Source: Melieria omissa
Taxonomy: Eukaryota > Arthropoda > Insecta > Diptera > Ulidiidae
Direction of reading: 5' to 3'
DNA length: 64,000 bases
Assembly: GCA_963971225.1 (NCBI GenBank)
Contig: OZ020269.1
Location: forward strand, 29,677,783-29,741,782
The notes below the pieces were generated by a model. The model did not search any database. It saw nothing but the letters and a program-made list of their open reading frames with translations, and was not told where the DNA came from. Made by a program: the position numbers and the translations under genes. This document shows, in pieces, positions 33,472 to 44,744 of the stretch; positions within the stretch are counted from its first letter, which is position 1, and each line of letters begins with the position of its first letter.

Positions 33472-35074
33472 ATGTGTTGTAGAAGCTTGAAAACATTTTT
33501 GTGGTCGCTTGGCATTTTATATTTTTGTGGGATTTTCCAAAATGTTCAAAATTTCAAAACCACTCGCCGCACCCAAGTACAAAGTGTTTGAAATATTTTG
33601 AATTTTTGAAAATATTTTTTTTTCAAATACAGATTTTTCAGCCAAAATCATCGCAATTCAGAGTTTTGTCCATGCGATGCATTGAGAACGACAAAAGTTT
33701 CGTTAAATTTGCCAAATGTATTTTGAAACCGGTAAATCGTACAACGAAGCTGATGACAATGCGCGCAGTGCTGCTGACTCCGCCAGTCACCCGATCCCAT
33801 GTAAGCATATATGGACATTGTTTGATCAATAACATCTGACATCTGAGATTTGTGCGGGCATTGGAACCCGAGAGAAAAACATTTTTTTTTTATGACATTG
33901 GTCTTTTATTTAACCGTAGATCGAGCTTTGTATCAAAAATGATACATTTGGTTTTTTGTTTTATTATAACTTTTTTCAGAATATAATTAATTTAACTATT
34001 CTTTGTGACTTTGTTGTGTTGGGATTATGCTTGTTTAAAACCATGTTTCAGACATTTAAGAAAGATGTCTTGAGAAAATTGAAAACTTTATAACTCTCTC
34101 CTTTGTATACATAGGATAGGATTCCTTAATTTTTTTTTAAGCTCGATCTACGGTTAAATTATATTTGATTCGGTCAATATTAGGTTTTATTAACTTTACT
34201 AGCTGTTCTCCACGGCTTTGCTTTATGTTGAATCTTTAATTAAGTATGAAAGTGCCAAACAATTGGGTTAGATTTATTCTGTGTAGTGTTTTCATGCCGA
34301 TGACTTGTCCAACACTCAATATATATAACACATATATATACAATTCCAAAGATATATGATAAAAGTCTCAGTTATTTGAAGCTCTTGTCAAACACATTAT
34401 GTCCTGTTCAGACAGCCAAATAAATTAAGGTAATTTAGCTCTACCAGCAATTCAGCTCTAGCTATACCATAGCTGATTTTCATCATTATAGTGGGTGTGG
34501 CAAATATTATATAAGCTATGTTTGTAAAATATACCAAAATATTCTCCACTTTACAGTTCACATTTACTGTTTTGAAGAAGGCCAATGGCTACAAACCCTT
34601 TGTTATAAATGTCACCATCAACTCCTGTGACTATTTGAGAGACTATTTGAAAGGCAAGCGGACTCCCATTGTCGACTGGTTTCACAACATTTGGAAGGCG
34701 TATACCAACATAAACCACACATGTCCGTACATTGTACGAGCACTGAGAAGACTAAATTGAAATGAAGGATCATGGTTCCTCGAAATGCCTGTCAAGTCGC
34801 TAGTAAAAGCTTCATGCATTTTATGGTTGATGTGATTTATATGCGTCGAGGAACAATGGATAACCTAATGTGATGTCGTGTTTTCTTTCACATCATTTGA
34901 TTTGAAAATCGTTTCTTTCAGGACGATATGGTGGTTGAGAATTTGCCTATTTCGACTATAACACTGCCTTCACAATTCCCGGAAGGTGAATACCGCTTTG
35001 ACCTACTAGTGGATGCATTCGATGTTGTTCGTGGCACTATACAAATGTTTGCTGTAATCAAAGACAAAGTTTAA
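33472..35074 (+). CDS. DUF1091 secreted protein, type B, copy 5
   Basis: Exons: 33472-33576, 33633-33800, 34557-34733 and 34922-35074, phase 0 throughout, 200 residues. It is nearly identical to copy 3; in exon 3 it reads GYKPF where copy 3 reads GYKPI. The signal peptide, LSMRCIENDKSF, NHTCPY and PSQFPEGEYRFD are all present. The end of intron 1 differs from copy 3: the old acceptor context (cttgtctttgcag) is replaced by a T-run and caaatacag, still a usable AG at the same exon border, shortening the intron to 56 bases. A MITE lies in intron 2 (33914-34153). AATAAA is at 35097-35102. Intact by eye; the near identity to copy 3 means recent duplication or conversion. Confidence 0.85.
33914..34153. 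mobile_element. TTAA-target MITE in intron 2 of copy 5
   Basis: Counterpart of 21931-22172 with the same ends and TTAA on both sides (33910-33913, 34154-34157). Confidence 0.85.
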
Positions 35075-35096
35075 AATACAAAATTCAAACAAACCG

Positions 35097-35475
35097 AATA
35101 AATATATAAATAAATAAATAAATAAAAAAATAAATAACTAACTAAATAAATAAATAAAAAAATAATTAATTAAATAAATAAATAGATAAATAAATAAATA
35201 AAAAATAAATCAATAAATTTATTAAATAAATAAAAAAGAAAAGAAAAGAAAGAAAGAAAGAAGAAGAAGAAAGAAAGAAATAAATAAATGAAAAAATAAA
35301 TAAATAGATAAATACATATATAAAAAAATTAAAAAGTGAATTAATAAGGAAATAAGGAAATGAAAACATTGAAAAATAAATAAAAAATTAATACACAAAT
35401 AAAAATTAAATAAATAAGTAAATAAATAAATAAAACAAATTAATAAATAAAAAAGTAAATAAAAAAAGAAATGTA
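35097..35475. repeat. AAAT-type simple repeat 3' of copy 5
   Basis: aaat/aata units with a gaaa section near 35236-35280. Homologous in position to 23129-23485 but different in length and order of units. Minus-strand open frames rich in Phe, Tyr and Leu here are a result of the repeat. Confidence 0.95.
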
Positions 35476-35499
35476 AAAGTTTGTAAAAGCGCCGCGCTG

Positions 35500-36640
35500 C
35501 TATTAACATCCATTTTTCAGATTTCCAAATCATTGCAAACTTTGATTGTCGAAAGTAAAGTTGCCAAAGCAGACAGCAAACTAGTCTTTCGTTTGTACGA
35601 CGCAACTTTCAAATGTCGGCCACCAGCCACCAGAAAGAAGAAAGAAACAAAGAAATAAAATGCGTGCCTCGTCAACGCTGCTTCAAATGTGGTCGATAAA
35701 TTGTATCGCACACGCCCAGCACTATGCGCCGCCTATCACCGACGCACAGCAAAGGATGCGCCGTTCGACTTGTTTCGCTATCGGCCTTTGCGTTCGACAA
35801 GTTCAAGGTTCATTTCTTGAGCCGAATCACTCTGCCCACTTGAAATGCGGCTGTGTCCTGTGTGCTGCGACCCATGCATGCAGAAAATTCCACTATCCGA
35901 CAATGATAAATTTTTGACAGCGACATACGGTAATTTGTATTTAATTGACTCTATCGTGACGCACACATACACAAACACGCAGACACACTTCAATAGGCGC
36001 ACCGTGCTTCTTTGAGTCTAGTAAATTTATAGCCGGAATCAGCAAACAGTAATCACCAAGAACCAAATTCAAGAAATCATTGGAAATAACTGCGAGGCGC
36101 GCTGACTGCCATCAATTCGTATGTAGGCGACACATGCAGCGCTTTAATCAAACATTGGCGCTTTGTGTTTGGGGAGAAATCAATAGACTTGTCGAAAGTC
36201 AAATAGCAGCCAGCGGGAAATATGGCAAACGGCACGCAGAACGGCAGCACGCGACTGATGGGCGCATCCGTTGGCGTTTCAACTATTTGCATACGCACAC
36301 ACGTTTGTGTGTGTGTGTGTGTATTGTTCAAATGTTGTAAATACTCGTTGGAAAATTTGCATACAACCGATGCGAAAAAGCCTTTAAGGCGACTATGCAA
36401 AGACTCAGAATGCTGCAGATTTGGTTGGTCCAATTGAATTAAATTTTGTGTATTATACGAGTACATGTGGATCTGTGTATGTGTGTGTAAGTAAAGTTGG
36501 GCAGTTTATCTTATGACGCCTGACAAAATTCAATATCCTGATTCGTTGCTTTCCGGAAGTTATAACTGCAAGATTTCAGCTAACAAAATTGTAAGCAATG
36601 CAATTTTAAAATCTGGAAAAGTCTTAAGCTAAGAGAATAA
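35500..36640. repeat. Truncated third duplication unit (block Z, copy 3)
   Basis: Follows type B copy 5 exactly as block Z follows copy 3. Similarity to 23520-24730 is high up to about 36540 (ctttccgg), then decays and is lost near 36640. No type A gene follows, so the array ends here. Confidence 0.75.
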
Positions 36641-36859
36641 GGAGCAATGTTTACAAAAAATAGTGTATTTTTCTGTTTCCAAGAGATTCTAGTTTTGAAA
36701 AAATTGCTTCAAAATGTTAAATGAATATACCAACTAATGAACTATAAAATTTGGACTAGAATTCATCTCTTAAGAAAATCGAATAGGGAGAAACTTCTTC
36801 TTGTATGTTTGTAGCCATAGTCCATTGGCAAGTCTGAGAGTCGCGGCTCAGTTAACACA

Positions 36860-37170
36860 AGTTAGGTTAGGAAGAGAAGCTGATCAAGAGTCCTAATCCG
36901 GGGCACACCAGTTTGACATCTTAATAAAAGAAAACATATTTGAAATTTCTACGCGCGGTAGCCAGTCCGTCCGTCTACCTCTCTTCTTCATCTTCACAGC
37001 TTCTACAGGCATAACTAGCCTCGAAGTGTCATTTGATGAGCATATATCCAATAGCTTTAACGATCTACCGAATAGAGGTTTGACTTAAGGACAATACAAA
37101 TCTCATGGACACGGAAAGCTTTGGGCCCGTCAGGTGCTATCGAAAAAGATAATTTTCCGTTTGATGACAG
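36860..37170 (-). pseudogene. Decayed 3' end of a LOA-like LINE
   Basis: Starts with aagttaggttagga and runs parallel to the 3' end at 16335-16790: ccggggcacaccagtttgacatc, cacagcttctacaggcat and gaggtttgact all have counterparts there. Stops and indels destroy the frame. It is an older copy of a related family. Confidence 0.6.
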
Positions 37171-37317
37171 AAAACGGAGACTTCTTATAGTTTCTTACTT
37201 TCTAAATTAAAGCATTTTGAAGGTCAAGAAAGTTCAAGCACTCTTTAATTTTTTTTTAAGCAATTTAGGCTTGTCGCGGATGAATAAGTCAGTCCATACC
37301 AACTGATTATGGCTAAT

Positions 37318-37720
37318 TACACCGTGCGACAAAAAATTGTACACACGAAAAAATTCATAAACTCGCGAAACTAGGAGCCAAATGTAGTAAAACTTTTTCA
37401 CTCTGACGTCAGGATTTTTGTAAATAACATATTTTTGAAATTGTTCATGTTTTAACAATTTTTTTAAATAACATGTTTATTTCCAAAAATTATTTTAAAA
37501 ACTGAGCGCATTATAGAAAATGATAGAGAGAAATCCTTTGAATCTGAAACCGTTTATTGTTTTGGTGCAAAAGGACGAAGAGGTATTGAAAATGTCCTTT
37601 TAAAACTTAATCCTTGAATATCCTTGGAAATTTCCAATAGTTTTCTTTGCAAAAAATATATCCTGAGAACTAATATGTACACTTCCACATCCTTCTGACT
37701 TTATTAGTTTAAGATAACAA
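37318..37720 (+). repeat. Diverged dispersed repeat CACCGTGCGAC, copy 5
   Basis: ttacaccgtgcgacaaaaaa begins a stretch similar to 10062-10400 (gaaaaaattcat, gcgaaactagg, atatccttggaaattt). It lies outside the duplication units and is much more diverged, so the family was present before the array formed. Confidence 0.45.
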
Positions 37721-38218
37721 ATGTAATACTTTATAAAAAATTTAATACTTCTACTACTACAAACTTGGCCAACACAGCAACACCGAGTGAGTTCAGTTCT
37801 TCGATTTCCCTCTGGGTACTTGGCCGTCGTTCGTTGCTAATCAGTCACAGTTGAATTGGTGGCAGTCGAAAACCAACTGTAACTCTGCACTGCGCGCTTA
37901 TTTATGCCTATCGATTTTTGTTTTTGTTTGTTTTGTTTCTACTCGCTACTCACACGCACCGACTAACTGCCACTGTGAGCCGATGTAATTTGCTGCCGTA
38001 TGGAAGAAGCATGGAAATTGCAATTTGTATCGACGACTGAGCAATCGCCACTCACACGTTGCGTGTCTGCAATCAAATTTTGCGCGACGAAATTTGCACT
38101 AATCGAGTTGTTTCGCCCACCCCGCCTCGACCCGCCACGACAGGGCGTCAAAAGCTCAAACTTCAAATAAAATTAATCAACGAAATGAACTCGCACAATG
38201 CCAATTCGATGCACTCAC

Positions 38219-39021
38219 CTCGTGTAGTCGAGCGGCGGCGACGGCAATATTGGCAGCGATGTTGTTGGTTGCTGTTTTCGCGGTTGTTCTTGTTGCTTTT
38301 GTTGTTCTTGTTGCACTATTTGCGCCACAATGGAGCGCAAAACCGGCTCCGAGGCGAACAGCTCGCGTCGAAATTGTTCCCGAAAGGCGAAATGCGCTGC
38401 CGTCGGCCATGTCGGCGGCGCGGCGTTCACGTGCGAGTAGAAGAGCACCGCGAGCGTGGCCAGCGCCAGTGTGAGTGTGCCAAGGCACATGTAGACCGCG
38501 TACAGCGATGTGGGCGCCGGGCCTCCGTCGGTGTTTGCGTTGTGTGGTGTTTGGATGGCGCGGGTAGGAAAACTCTTATTTACACACTCGCAGTCGCAGT
38601 GGCAGTCGCACGGGCAGGGCACGCGCACCGGCGGCTGTTGCGCTTTCCGGTCGCCGCGATAACGCTGACCGTCCGCATGAGCATGTTGGCAATTTTTACA
38701 CTTTATCGTTGGGTCGGCGGCAGCTGGCGCCGCGCTGCTCTTTGCTGTCATTGTCGGCATTGTTGCTGCTGTTGGTGGAAACTCGAGCAGCATATTCTCA
38801 ACGAGATTCGTCGTCGAGCTGGCCGCCGTTGATGTTAGTGTTGCTGTTGCTGTTGTTGTTGCAGTGCCGACAGCGGCAACATCGGTTTCGGTTGGTGCTA
38901 TCGCTTCCGTTTCCGTTTCGCCGGCTAGCGTTATTGCATTACCCTCGCCGAGCGTTCGCTCCCGTTCCTTTTTGCGTTTCTTGGCGACATGCCCATTGAT
39001 TTGATTTATTGCCAGAAACAT
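38219..39021 (-). CDS. Host type II membrane protein, first coding exon (partial gene)
   Basis: The ATG at 39021 is preceded by gtgaaa (good fly start context); the exon ends at 38219 before a strong donor (AG|GTGAGT, 38213-38218), phase 2. It encodes 267 residues. Residues 1-170 are probably cytoplasmic: basic KKRKKER (14-20), a Thr/Ala-rich part, then eight cysteines at 108, 111, 136, 138, 140, 142, 144 and 146. One hydrophobic span lies at about 174-197, followed by a charged, Gln-rich stalk that may form a coiled coil (210-251) and a Pro-rich end. There is no signal peptide. Exon 2 (3004-3149) adds a furin-like site. The design recalls membrane-associated collagens, but no Gly-X-Y repeat is in view; a TNF-like or novel protein is also possible. 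GC-rich codons contrast with the intron. Confidence 0.72.
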
Positions 39022-39555
39022 TTTCACGAAATTCCGGCGCTTTCGCTGCCTTTCAGCCGCCTCTCGTCGCGCTCGTTTACTTTTGCCGCAATTCTATTTT
39101 GATTGTTGCTTCTTGTTGATTTTGTGTTCTGCCTTTTGCTCGAATTCGTTTTTCACTTGTTTGTCTTATTGTTGTTGTTGTTGTTGTTGTTGCTGAGGCG
39201 CTGCAGTAAAGTGCCAGCGCCGATTCAAAGTCTCAAGTCAGTCTATTTTCTGTGTAGTTATTGCTGTTGTTGTTGTTGGTATTGCACTGGCCATCAGCGA
39301 GAGGATGTGGCGAAATAACTGCAAATAAACTGAGAATACAGGCGATTTTAATTTCTTTAGCCAAAAACCTATTCAAACTGAAACATAGACAAACACAAAC
39401 AGACAAAACTTGCAATCGCCATTCGTCTGAGTACACACACACACACATTTATGCCATCTGCGCTCCGCGTTTATGTGTGTGTGTGTATTGGAACTTGGAA
39501 AATGGTCAAGCAAAAATGCTGTAATTGCCGCAGATAATTAAAATCCCACAGCTTC
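39022..39555 (-). promoter_or_regulatory. 5' flank of the host gene with CAA/TTG and CA repeats
   Basis: Upstream of the host ATG on the minus strand. It contains (TTG)n at 39168-39193 and 39256-39278, a short CA run near 39430-39447 and a GT run near 39472-39487. It probably includes the 5' untranslated region; no clear TATA or initiator could be fixed. Confidence 0.35.
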
Positions 39556-39835
39556 AGTCAGTGCTTTGATTATTTTTTTAGATAAGAAACTTTTTTCTGA
39601 GCTCGCAGAATCAAGTCAATTAATTACGAAAAATTCTGATATATTTATTAATGAAAATATTTTTTAGATAAGAAAAGGTTTTCTCAGTTAGCAGAATCAA
39701 GTCAATTAATTATGAAAAATTCTGATATATTTATTAATGAAAATATTTTGTTGATACGAAATTGTTTTCTCAGCTAACAGAATCAAGCTAATTAACTATG
39801 AAAAATGCTGATGTATTTATTTATAAAAATATTTT
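39556..39835. repeat. Three tandem copies of an 86-87-bp unit
   Basis: The core cagaatcaagtcaattaatta recurs at 39605, 39692 and 39778, each followed by gaaaaat-ctgat-tatttatt and ending in aaaatatttt. Copies 1 and 2 are closer to each other than to copy 3. The array sits about 550 bases upstream of the host gene start. Confidence 0.85.
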
Positions 39836-39839
39836 CAAT

Positions 39840-42095
39840 TATTTTTCACTGCTCTAACACTTTTACTCTTAAACAGCCGTTGTGACTCTATGACTAGAAT
39901 TTCTGTGTTGTAAGTCGAAATATGTGTTCGAATCTCAACACAGCCAACATCAAAGAAGAGAAAACCTTCTCAACGGTTACTTCTGAGGGTGAAATTGGAG
40001 GTTGGAGTCCTACCGTTCAAAATCGATTGATTAGATATAAATCGATTTTAGTTTAAGTTAAATCTAAATCGATTTTGAAGTGTAGGTTTCAATTAGACAG
40101 ATGGGCTGTGTATCACTGAGTTGTCATTGGGTCACTGGACTGTCTATCATTCTGTTATCTATCATTAAATTGTCATTAAAGTATATTAAGTATTTAAGTA
40201 CAAGAAACGAGTGATAAATCGATGAAAATCGAGGGACACTGCCGAGTCTGAAGCGTAAGTTTTCCATTGAAAAAAAAATATGGCGGTTATTTTTACCAAG
40301 GGATTTCGATTAAATATCAAAGTTTACTTGAGTAATTAATTTCATAAACTTAGCTGATTAGTGCCAAGTGACTTCGTCGCACTGTTGTGCTAATTTAAGG
40401 AAATATTGATATCCATTTTGAAATTTTCCAATAAATCTAAAATACGAAAAGCTAAACACCACAACGCGAAAGAAACCCGCAGATTTCATGCGAAATCGAC
40501 GCTACGCTTCGCTTGATATCGATGTGGCATCAGTTCCCAAAACTTCCATTTTTATGTAAATTTGCCGCACACTCTCCAAGTGCAGTTTCAATGAGTGCAT
40601 TCAACAGTTCTCAGAAGCGAAAAGTGAAGTGAAATTCAGCAAAATAAAGCAAACTTGGCCACTCGAATGGTTGCAAAGCAACCAAATTGGATTGAACCGC
40701 AGCCATAATTCTCTTCAGCCACCCATCTAAAAAAAAGTCTTAAAAACTCGTACGTTCAGGCGCTAATGGGTTAAGCTGCACACGAAAATTGCTGTTATAT
40801 CTTTCATTAATTTTCGGCAAAAAATCGAAGGACATGTCAGATGAGCGCTTGTAAATGGGATTTCTAATGAAAACTGCATTCGCCAGTCGCAGTCGAATTG
40901 TAATTGCGATTAATTGATCGCGAAAAGCAATTACGAGCCGAGTTGCATGCGAGATACGGCAAAAGCGCCATGAAAAAATGTCCAATTGAAAAAAATTGTT
41001 TGGCATATTTTAAGCGGCGAATGCTGCGAAATGAAAAACCGATTGACGCAGTGCATAAATTCAGCACTGCTCCACATTTTTATTTTGCATTTGACATGCA
41101 ATGAGCGCGTCCCGTCCCACTGGCATCTGCTGCCGTTGGCATTGGTGGTTCGGGCAGGTGCTGTGACAGTTGCCAGTGCGCGCGACACAGCTGCCGCTGA
41201 CGGCATCTGGTGGCAGCCGGCAATTTTTCTCCGTTGCCAAAACAAACGGGGCAATTAATTATGGAATGCGTGACATGATGCGCCAGTGTGCCATTGTCAG
41301 GCGAAAACACTTCTTCAGGCGGGCGCGCCCACTCGCCCCGTCGAGCGCAGACACTGGCAAACAGCTTGCTGCGCTTTTAATGGAGTTTCCAGTCTCTGCT
41401 GTGCTATGCTGTATGGCACGAGGAAGCTTCAGCCCATTTGCATGTCACAACAGTATGCAAACATATTTACGGCTGCCGTTTGAATTTCCCTTTGAAGCGA
41501 ACGTATGCTTTGCCAGGAAGCTGAAGTGAAAGTGCATCATGTGACGCTTCTTTTCGGAAAACAACGGCGAACAGTGTTGCATGCTGAGGACAACATGCGG
41601 CATACAACAAAACCCACATTGTCGAAACATTTCAATATGCATAACAGAAAGTAACCTAACTTTAAAAACGAGAGTGAAGAGTAACTTCTTCCTACTCTAA
41701 GTGCATCTCTGCAGCTTCGACAGAAATTGTTGGCCAGATGACCCGATTTAGATTTCTAGTGTGGCCATCATAGTTTTGACTCGTACCCAGTCCAGTTTTG
41801 GCCAGATCCGTTGGTTGTCTTGCTTTTCTTTGAGGTCACTCATGCGATGTTTTCTAGCGGCTTTGTCAACGTAGCCTCCATCACCAACTTAGAGATACTT
41901 AGTGGAATACAAAAGCCGGCAAATTCGAATGAAAGTCCTTTGATAAAACATGATTTATTTGGGCAATTTATCTGTCATGCTGTTCTCCGAGATGTCTCTG
42001 CGACCTGCCACTCATCTTATCCAGAGGTTGATAGCTGATTTTGATGTCAGAACATGGGACCCTAATAGCCTATTAGCGGTCTGAGAGTCCTTCTA
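39840..42095. other. Non-coding stretch with possible regulatory block
   Basis: No gene is supported. At 40016-40079 there is an imperfect inverted repeat with AATCGATT cores (ttcaaaatcgatt / aatcgattttgaa). The block 40740-41640 is GC-richer with no repeats and no family motif in any of its overlapping short frames, as in conserved regulatory DNA; this is inference only. Confidence 0.35.
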
Positions 42096-42099
42096 TGAT

Positions 42100-42340
42100 C
42101 TACTTTAGGGTAGCGCGCTGGCTTCTCTTACCGAGGCCCTAGGTTCGATTCCTAGTAAAAACCCTCATCTACTTCTATCGCTGTCCACATGAAGCAGATA
42201 AGAATTACAAAAAAAGCACAAGTGCGCTCTTGGCAGCAATGGTAAAACCTCAAAGTATGAAAGGAAAAACTGCCAATCGCCGCTCGGACTCAGCGTTAAA
42301 CTGTAGGTCCCTTCCCCCCGCCCTCTCCCCATCCCCTTGA
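42100..42340 (+). mobile_element. tRNA-derived SINE
   Basis: A perfect T-arm (ctagg-ttcgatt-cctag) with the RNA polymerase III B box ggttcgattcc lies at 42140-42158, preceded by an A-box-like tagggtagcgcgctgg (about 42106-42121) and an imperfect anticodon arm. A non-tRNA body follows, ending near aactgtaggtccctt. The acceptor stem and canonical anticodon loop are lacking, so it is not a working tRNA. A body fragment recurs near 61085-61125 in reverse. Confidence 0.5.
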
Positions 42341-42887
42341 AATATGAGCTATAACATATTGTGTTAAAATCAGTGTTGCATACACATTTCAAAACGAATA
42401 AAATATGAGCTATTACTCTCCTCTCCTTCCCTATCCCACATGGGTATAGTACAAAGGTCCAAAATGGACAGAGTGAGGCTTGTAGCCTTCCTGCCTACCC
42501 TCACATTACATCACATCACAAGTCTGAGAATATGTCTCTACCAATCACTTCGTTTAGCTTAAAGCCGCCAGTGAAAAGCCGCTGCTGAGCCGCCTTCTTA
42601 GTTATTTCTACCAGTTACACAGCTTTTTGTTGAAATGGAATTGTGAAGTGAGAATTTGAGTTCATCGATTTCTCTGAGAAGTTCAAAATCCTTATGTGAC
42701 CCGTGTTTGACTTCGACCCGTAATCTTTGATTTGTTATTGACGCCGATTTCCTACATTATAAGTCCAGTGGACTAAGATGAAGTAGAGCTACATAGAATC
42801 GAAGTTGGAGTTGTACTAAGAGGATCTGGAATGATGACACTGGCTGCCCTTTGAACTTTTAAAAGATTTTGGGGCTGTTACTTACTT

Positions 42888-43150
42888 ACTTAAATGGCCA
42901 TAATAACCCCTTACCGGGCACGACCTGTCGCAATTGTTTTCCACAGTTGGTCACACCAACGGATAATAGGGCCTCTTCAACTTGGTTCTTCCACGGGAGA
43001 CATGGCCCCCTTCTTGGCCGTCGACCTCCAACTACCGCATTGAACACCTTTATTGTCGGCGCTTTGAGCGAGAGGGCTTTTTCCAAGCCTTCCACTAATG
43101 CACAATGTTTGATCTCCAGATTATCCTCACAGTTTTTTCAGGTACATAAC
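42888..43150 (-). pseudogene. RTE 3' fragment, 5'-truncated
   Basis: Starts with (TTAC)n then aatggccataataacc, the same 3' end as 1191-1215. The minus-strand reading holds GGRR-RRG-PCL-WKNQVEEALLSVGVTN, like the end of the 1223-2342 protein. Clearly truncated and with changes. Confidence 0.75.
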
Positions 43151-43204
43151 AAAACCATTCGATTCTAGGAATTCCAATTTAGTCTCTCTGTGCAAAACAG
43201 AGCC

Positions 43205-43235
43205 GCCAACCCGGTAAAGGGTTGTAATGGCCAGT
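43205..43235 (+). repeat. Short RTE 3'-end remnant
   Basis: ccggtaaagggttgtaatggccagttaag matches the RTE 3' terminus in the opposite orientation to 42888-43150. Too short to say more. Confidence 0.5.
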
Positions 43236-43239
43236 TAAG

Positions 43240-44740
43240 AAATTTTAGTCTGAGTGGGGAATGACAATTGTGCCTCATTCTTGAAAGGAAATTCTACGTT
43301 GTTGCAAAAGCAAAGGAAATTAAACTGAATGAAAGCAACCAAACGAAAGGTGATAACAAAAAAATGGAAACGAATTACAGCTTACACAAGCAAGCAAAGA
43401 AAAAGAAAGGATATCGAATAATGGCAAAGGAAATGAAATACAGTTCGATACCTGCACAAGGTCGTACAACACTTTTTAAATTTTTTTGACAACTTACAAT
43501 GAGAGGATACATAGCAAGTAGGCAATTGGCATAATTCGTGTAGGCAGTGATACTCAAAAACATTCAATATCAAGTAACATGCAGTCGCGTTGCTATTCCC
43601 ATCCAACCCAAACGTACCACACGTTCACCCTTCATTATCGCCCACATCCCAGCAATTTTCGAGACACATACTACCTGAAGTTCACAACGTATGAGTGTGG
43701 CAAACATAAAAGCGCGTATTTTATTTGCCAAGGTGCAAAGGTGAAACTCCATATTTCCATGCCATCACACAGCATCACCTCAACGCTTGATTGCTTTAGC
43801 TGTCGGCTGCCGGCTTGCGGCAACACAAGAGCTGCGCAAAATCGCGCTTCTGCAAGAATGCGGCAGATTGATGCGAGCTGCTACCACCTTGCACCCCAAT
43901 TCCTCGCCTCCTTCCCCCCTCCCCAGAACCACTCGGCGCGTCATCACTGCCAGCAGCGCCATTCAGTGCAGCACAAATGAAGCCCAACAGCGACAAAATG
44001 GGAAAAAGGGAAACCAACGGAAAAAGAATTAAAGGCAAACACTCGAACAAACAAACAAAAAGTGCGGGCAAATCTCGGTTTTTACGTGGCAGCAATGTGC
44101 TCTACGTTTAGCCGCTGGAATTTGCATGCCATGGCGGCTGACGTGACCGCGGTGGCCGCCATCGCAGCCTTCGAGCGCGCCCGACATCGGAACATTCGGC
44201 AAGGCTGCTGCACGTGGGCGCCTTAATGCGGCGGCGTAAATTGCGAGGCTGATAATGAGAGGCAGCACTGCCACTGCGGCGCGCAGAACAGGCCACGGAA
44301 ATAAAAAATGGCGGCGCGCACAACGGTTCAGGTAAATCGGCGCGAACGTGATCAACTGTAAATGGAGTGTACTTGTTATTCACGAACGTTTACGGCGTTG
44401 GCAGGGTTTCCGTCGGGTTTTTTATGTTCCTTCTTATTTATTTACTCCTTTTGCAATCGTTAGCAATATTTTCGCTTTCGCCTTCTTTAGGTGTTTGTGT
44501 GTGTATGTGTGTGCAAATACATAAGTGAACAAATAAATATGTGCAGAAATTGCAGCCAGGACGCAAAATGCATTTTTCATGGCGGCATTCGAAGAATCAA
44601 GAAATCACAGCCATACAAGGAATCGCTGTTTTATATGCATTGGCTTTCGTTTCGCTTGCAGTCTAAAGGATAAAGTAAATAAATTGCACTGGTTATGCTT
44701 ATCAGGCGTTTCCTTTCAGTGCTTTTTGCGCATACGTTGG
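43240..44740. other. Non-coding stretch, GC-rich block at 43570-44380
   Basis: Several overlapping frames on both strands are without motifs. The block around 43770-44340 is GC-rich and free of repeats, which may reflect regulatory DNA or an untranslated exon. A GT microsatellite is near 44491-44513. Confidence 0.35.
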
Positions 44741-44744
44741 ATAA

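Larger units (their letters stand above)
23520..35500. repeat. Segmental duplication unit 2
   Basis: Collinear with unit 1, with one type A gene (-) and one type B gene (+). It lacks the unit 1 LINE and 1-kb TTAA element, and instead carries a TTAA MITE (28381-28876), a mariner (29857-30765), another TTAA MITE (31636-31854) and the inverted segment 31922-32254. Confidence 0.85.

Noticed and set aside
38059..38832. Plus-strand open frame of 257 codons opposite host exon 1
   Set aside because: It is antisense to the better-supported minus exon, is rich in Arg, Cys and Leu runs typical of a reversed GC-rich coding strand, and lacks motifs.
42106..42160. Functional tRNA gene
   Set aside because: No acceptor stem pairing and the anticodon loop lacks the usual U33; fits a SINE head better.
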